A stretch of 64,000 nucleotides of DNA from Imbricaverruca yamaguchii (lineage: Eukaryota; Arthropoda; Thecostraca; Neoverrucidae). The position numbers were made by a program, and so were the translations under genes. The DNA lies in NCBI GenBank assembly GCA_034440575.1, contig JAOTOL010001602.1, positions 2,266,501 to 2,330,500 on the forward strand, read 5' to 3'. The notes beneath the pieces were generated by a model. That model did not search any database. It was not told the DNA's origin and was given only the letters and a program-made list of their open reading frames with translations. Below are positions 59,454 to 64,000 of the stretch, piece by piece; position 1 is the stretch's first letter, and each line of letters opens with the position of its first letter.

Positions 59454-61480
59454 GCCTCCATTGTCGAGGATTAAGGTGCTGCATCAGCTGTCTTGATGAA
59501 TAGTATGCAATTAGTGTTCAACACCGTGCAGTCACGGCTGGCACATTATATTTTACCGACTGACTGCACGTCATCTGTAAGCTAATGCCGGGCAGACTAA
59601 TATTCTGAAAATACAAGCCATGCCATGAAAGTGAAGTGTAGCGGGCGAGTGTAGAGGACATTGCAGTATACAATTCTGAGCACATGTGAAGGGTAGGCTG
59701 CAGTCTACAACGATGCGAATTGGACCTATTCCGCTGCAGATAATGACCGTGATGCATGCGGTGCCTTCGCATGCGTCCGTCCAACATGTGAGCAACTGCT
59801 CAGTCACATGCAGAGGGATAACTCGTGCCGTGCAGCTAAGTGCCAGTGTTATGCTTGGATCGTATGCAATGGCAGTACGTCCCAAGATAGAAGGCCAGGT
59901 GGTAGGTATGATAGTATCCCATGATAGTATGTCAGGCTGCCGTTTGTACGTCACCCCAAGGGTGGATCCTTCCAGATTCTCGTTGGGTACCCGTTTCAGC
60001 GCTTGCAAGATCCATGGCTGGGGAACTCCAACTGTGTATTCCCTCCCTAAATAAGAAAACGTTTCTCAGATTCAGACCACTTTATACATGCAGGCGGTGT
60101 CGCGCCTCCTCTACACCGACACTCGCGCGGCGAGCGAGCGACGCGCGACACGTTCTGTTGTGAGCTGCGAATCTGGCCCGCGGTCGCATTTCCTGTGTGA
60201 TGGCACCCGCGTGGTGGGGTCCATCCGTATGTGCACTGTGTTGAAGGAATCTACTTTTGGTGGCTGCCCAGTCACTGACTTACCGAGTGGCGTTGCTACA
60301 TTTTGTGTCCGTAGGTGTGGGGTGTTCATCCAAAAATGTAGATGGCTGCCTTTATGCGTGTTTTGTGTATGTATTTTGCAAAAATATACTTTATACAGAG
60401 ATCTTCAACTTGAAGTCCTTTTTATCTGGACATAAATCTCAAGATTTTTTTTCGACGTTCGCCGCAACGTATTGGATCCGAAAGTCTGGGAGGGCCCAAC
60501 ACGTGCATTTCTTTCCCTTCCTGGGAAGGGTGGATTCAAGAGTCAATTCGGGAGCAGCACATCCAGTAATTTCCATTGGGCCACTAACCCCTAACCCATT
60601 CAAACTAAATACCATTTGATTTAGGTCAGTTTCCTCGGTGATTGATACAATTTGTACCACGATTAATATGATAGGTAGCAACCTGCTTTGAGAAGAATGG
60701 TGAGCTTTTGTACTCTCCTGGTTTCTGAGTTATAATCAAAATGTCCCTGCATCGTTGTACACGTGCATCATTTCTCATATTTATGGACACAACTCCGTAC
60801 AATCCTGGATAATTAATCACGGCATCTCCATATGAGGAATAAAACACCACGAAAAGCAAGCAAGGCTTTCCAGACAGACAGTAGCATCTCTGTTAATATC
60901 AATATACAAGCATGCAACGAACTCAAACTTCAGAAGGGCATTGGAAAATCCTTGCCAGGCTTGATAGGTTTAGGCAACACCTCTACTTCCTAAAATAACC
61001 TGACAACAAAAACAAACCATTTGGCAAGTTTAGCAGCACACAGCTCGCAACTCTCCCAGTTCAGAAAGTATGTTCGTTAGCCCAAGTACAAACTATCCAA
61101 CATATTCCTGAATGGCACAATGTGTGTATAAATTGCATGTGTGTGCTTGTTTCAAATGTCTTGATATAAATTAAGAGAAGATAAAACAAAATTGTGAGGA
61201 GTAATGTTTTGCTGCAGGAAAATATACAATTAACTTTTAATCTGCAAAACACTAAATACCTAGATTGTTCTCAAATATACAAGCTGCCTTAATAATATAA
61301 CACACAAGCTCCACATCCGCATCCTTAGGATGTGGATTTGATCGAAAATTATGCCACAGTGTAATTTCCCGCGTATATTTCACCTGTGGAATTTTAACGT
61401 CCGCAACCCGAACAGTTTTTGAGTTCCCGCCTCGGCTGTTTTAAGAGGTCACCTGAGGTGAGATTATTGTTGTCATCGTT
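59454..61480. other. Intergenic stretch, nothing recognised
   Basis: Both strands have frames of 120-145 codons near 59570-60054, without motifs. A CpG-rich patch lies at about 60090-60190. Confidence 0.35.
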
Positions 61481-61481
61481 G

Positions 61482-61620
61482 TTGTTGTTGTTATTGGGGC
61501 TTAGAGCGAGTATCAACTGCATGGATTATGCAGCGCCCAGATGAGATTCCTATTGCTGTTGTAACTGGGGTTTAAAGGAGCGTCAACTGCATGTGCTATG
61601 CAACACCTAGATGAGTTTCT
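61482..61620. repeat. Tandem pair of the GGGCGC-type dispersed repeat
   Basis: TATCAACTGCATGGATTATG with AGCGCCCAGATGAG at 61510-61550 is followed by CGTCAACTGCATGTGCTATG with AACACCTAGATGAG at 61581-61620. A (GTT)n run precedes the pair. Both copies resemble the sequence at 2885-2935. Confidence 0.6.
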
Positions 61621-61904
61621 TAGTACAGAGGTTGGTTGTCTTGGTTGTACAGAGTGCAACCAAGAAGGGCCCTTGTGGCTCATAGTTGCACTAACCTTTT
61701 ATGTCTTTATGTCTTTATGTCTTTCATCGCTATTTTAAGTTGATCTAACAAGATGTTGCACTGCTGAAGTCGCAAAGATAAGTAGGATTCGCGTCCACCG
61801 TTCAGAATTAGGATAAAATCGTAGAATTGATCCCGTGACTAAAGGCTACGTGACCTTTTTGACCTTAATGTTTCACTCGAATCTCCACTTTTTGTTTCTC
61901 AAAG

Positions 61905-62083
61905 CATGCTCTGGCAAATGGGCTTTCGGTTCAGCAACAAATAGGCGAACCCTTTTGGCTCAACTTGTGGGCTTTCTGGCAGTTTTAGCGGTCGTTTTTA
62001 CTTGTCTCCACCAGCTGACGTCACTGTTGCAGAGCGGCAGCAGTTATGACAGAAGCGGAATGCCTGGGATGTTCCTGTGCATG
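61905..62083 (+). other. Possible exon encoding a signal-anchor segment
   Basis: Between an acceptor-like TTTGTTTCTCAAAG and a donor-like CATG|GTAATG, one frame is open. It encodes NRRTLLAQLVGFLAVLAVV followed by FTCLHQLTSLLQSGSSYD. The basic residues, the hydrophobic run of about 18 residues and the polar stem are typical of type II membrane proteins such as Golgi enzymes. A following frame (to 62285) contains MHTCMTECLTELAARC. It lies on the opposite strand to the GT11 exons, so it cannot be their missing 5' end. No homology is claimed. Confidence 0.3.
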
Positions 62084-62394
62084 GTAATGTATTGCAACGA
62101 ACTTCATTGATCTCTTTCATGTTCTTGAAGGTCGGTTTATTGCCCAATTATACCGAAATACAACAAATGCATACGTGCATGACCGAGTGTTTGACTGAGC
62201 TTGCCGCCAGGTGTCACGGTGGAAGCACGTCGGTGTGGAGCTCCAACTTACCAGATAAGCCGTTGCAGAACAGGGCAGTGCACTAGGCTAAGCTGTGGAT
62301 AGGTATTTAGCAATTACTTATGTTAATGTATTTACTTAGTTTTTATCTGATAAGTACTTTTGCAACACGCAAATTATACTATATCAATCTAGCG

Positions 62395-64000
62395 AGGCTG
62401 CCCAGCGCCATCTTGTCTTTAGGCGCGGCCTCGTGGCTTAGATTTCTGTAGTGTACAGGAATAAGTTTTGGTCTTTTTAGTGTTAAAGTTTAGGGTAGAG
62501 TTTAGGATTTAAGTAGTTAGCTTCAATTACACTGGGTATATCTTCATATACCGGATAATTGTAGAGGTATATAGGCTTCTTCATTTTTGGAGTATTTTAG
62601 TATTTAGTTTTGTTCAGTTATTACAAGTGATATTGGCGACAAGAGAGATATTACAAGTGCATAGATATTATAAATACACTAGAGAATAATAATACTTTAC
62701 TAACATACTTTATTTAGCTTTGAGGTGCATAGTCTCATTTGTGTTTAAGTTTAAGATAGAGTTTAATACTAAGTTGGTGGTATCGATGAGTTCTGTGTGA
62801 CTGTTCATTTTCCTGTCTAGCCAGAAGAGATATCATAAGTGATATTCATATAGTCGTCAACTTGTCTAGAAGACAATTAGATTAGACATTTAATGTCAAA
62901 CAAAACAAAACAAAACAAAAAATAAGCAGTTGTTTAATAGTTTCTGCTTAGTGTGTTCGTATTCTTAAGGTACTTAGATCATTATCTGACAGTATAGGAG
63001 GTAGACATTTATAGCAAATAATAGTTGGCTATTAAAAAAAAAAAATGTTGTCGGTTGTTTAACGAGTTAATTTCAATCTAAATCTAGGATGGTTTCTACC
63101 AGGATGCAAGCATTAGAGCAAGAGATTAGGGCCCTTGTATCTGTATATTATATTTGTAAATACCATTGAAAGTGGCCTAAGCAGCAAGGTTTTGAAATTT
63201 GCGGATGATTTGAAAGTGTTTAGGGCAATAACAGGTCAAATGAGCATAGCTCGCTGCAAAAAGACTTAGCCGAACTTGTGAAATGGTCCGAAGAATGGCA
63301 AATTTAATTTAATTTCGATAAGTGCAAAATCATGCATGTAGGTAAGCAGCATATGAAGGCTCCATACTTGATGGGTGGCCAAGTGCTATAAGTGACTCAA
63401 CAGGAGAAGGATAGGGCATCAGAACAGACCAAGGAAGCCAGGAAGAAGGCACTGAGAATGCTTGAGGCAATAAATAGGAATGAATCATACAGAAGTGAGG
63501 AAGTCATCAGGAAGCTTTACTGTGCATACGTCAGGCCACATTTGGAATACTGCATCCAAGCTTGGTCTCCTAGCTATGAAAAAGATTGTTGGTTTTTAGA
63601 GAGTACAAAAGAGGGCTACAAAATGATTAATGGTATAAACAACCTGGCATATGAGGACAGATTGAAGAAGTTGAATAAGTATTCGCTTATATATAGAAGA
63701 CTAAGAGGAGATCTCATCGAGGTTTTTAAATATGTCGATGGTCTGGAGAGGGGATATCTTGGGGAAATGTTTGAATTTGACAGAAATGATGTCATTAAAG
63801 GTCATCAATTCAAAATTAAAGTTAACCACAGCAGAACAAGGCTAAGACAGTTTTTCTTCACCAACAGGGTAGTAGAACACTGGAACCAGCTGCCAGAAAC
63901 CATTTTAAGTAGCAGCATAGTGTACGTCTTTAAAAACAGCCTAGACATTCATTACAAGAAGAGAGGGCTTGCTTTTCAGTATTGGTGGGCAACTGGTTGA
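62395..64000 (+). pseudogene. Internally deleted L2/CR1-like LINE with broken reverse transcriptase
   Basis: 62395-63090 looks like the 5' untranslated region (GCGCGGCCTCGTGGCTTAGA). At 63090 an ATG opens MVSTRMQALEQEIRALVS, a plausible ORF1 start, but it runs at about 63145 directly into VNTIESGLSSKVLKFADDLK. FADD is the reverse-transcriptase catalytic motif, so ORF1's body and most of ORF2 have been deleted. The remainder has stops and shifts: HSSLQKDLAELVKWSEEWQI, a stop, then FDKCKIMHVG. From 63392 it stays open to the stop at the window end, with EVIRKLYCAYVRPHLEYC, then AWSPSYEKDCW, RLRGDLIEVFK and FFTNRVVEHWNQLP. It cannot be autonomous. Confidence 0.82.

Noticed and set aside
59571..60054. 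Missing 5' exon of the GT11 gene in a 145-codon minus frame
   Set aside because: I looked for HxRR, GGxGN and a membrane anchor and found none. The plus strand is equally open.

Overview
The window is eukaryotic nuclear DNA from a large, repeat-rich invertebrate genome. The signs are genes split by introns with GT/AG borders, non-LTR retrotransposons, tRNA-derived SINEs, cut-and-paste transposons and many minisatellites. A THAP/DDE transposase paired with a SWIM/YqaJ nuclease, many decayed LINEs and intron-rich host exons would fit an arthropod, perhaps a chelicerate such as a tick. Other invertebrates cannot be excluded from sequence alone. No prokaryotic operon, true tRNA, rRNA or CRISPR array was found.

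Layout. 1-60: scrap of the 5' end of a LINE. 1.6-2.7 kb: two GC-rich minisatellites. 4.0-7.1 kb: a decayed CR1/Jockey-like LINE (endonuclease, reverse transcriptase) with a tRNA-SINE inserted in it. 7.5-9.3 kb and 16.2-16.8 kb: two inverted copies of an element built around a short tandem array. 19.2-22.6 kb: three neighbouring TTAA-bordered non-autonomous elements (families C, B, A). Further copies of B and A lie at 54.8-59.5 kb. 25.2, 40.9 and 13.1 kb: arrays of a 16-bp TACGTAC unit; the first opens with a perfect 60-bp palindrome. 27.3-29.2 kb: a 15 x 43-bp array and a 37-bp array.

31.5-39.6 kb: the best-supported unit, an apparently complete 8-kb transposon. It is bounded by a 13-bp inverted repeat. 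It carries a three-exon THAP-DDE transposase on + and a two-exon SWIM-YqaJ nuclease on -, which converge on a 63-bp minisatellite. I read it as an ISL2EU-type (PIF/Harbinger-related) element with both genes still open. The transposase would cut and join the ends. The nuclease presumably processes DNA during the same reaction.

51.2-52.6 kb (-): the last three exons of a host-type galactoside 2-alpha-L-fucosyltransferase (GT11), with a SINE in its last intron. 61.9 kb (+): a possible exon with a membrane anchor. 62.4-64.0 kb: an internally deleted, broken L2/CR1-like LINE reaching the window end. Most remaining DNA is unassigned intergenic sequence.
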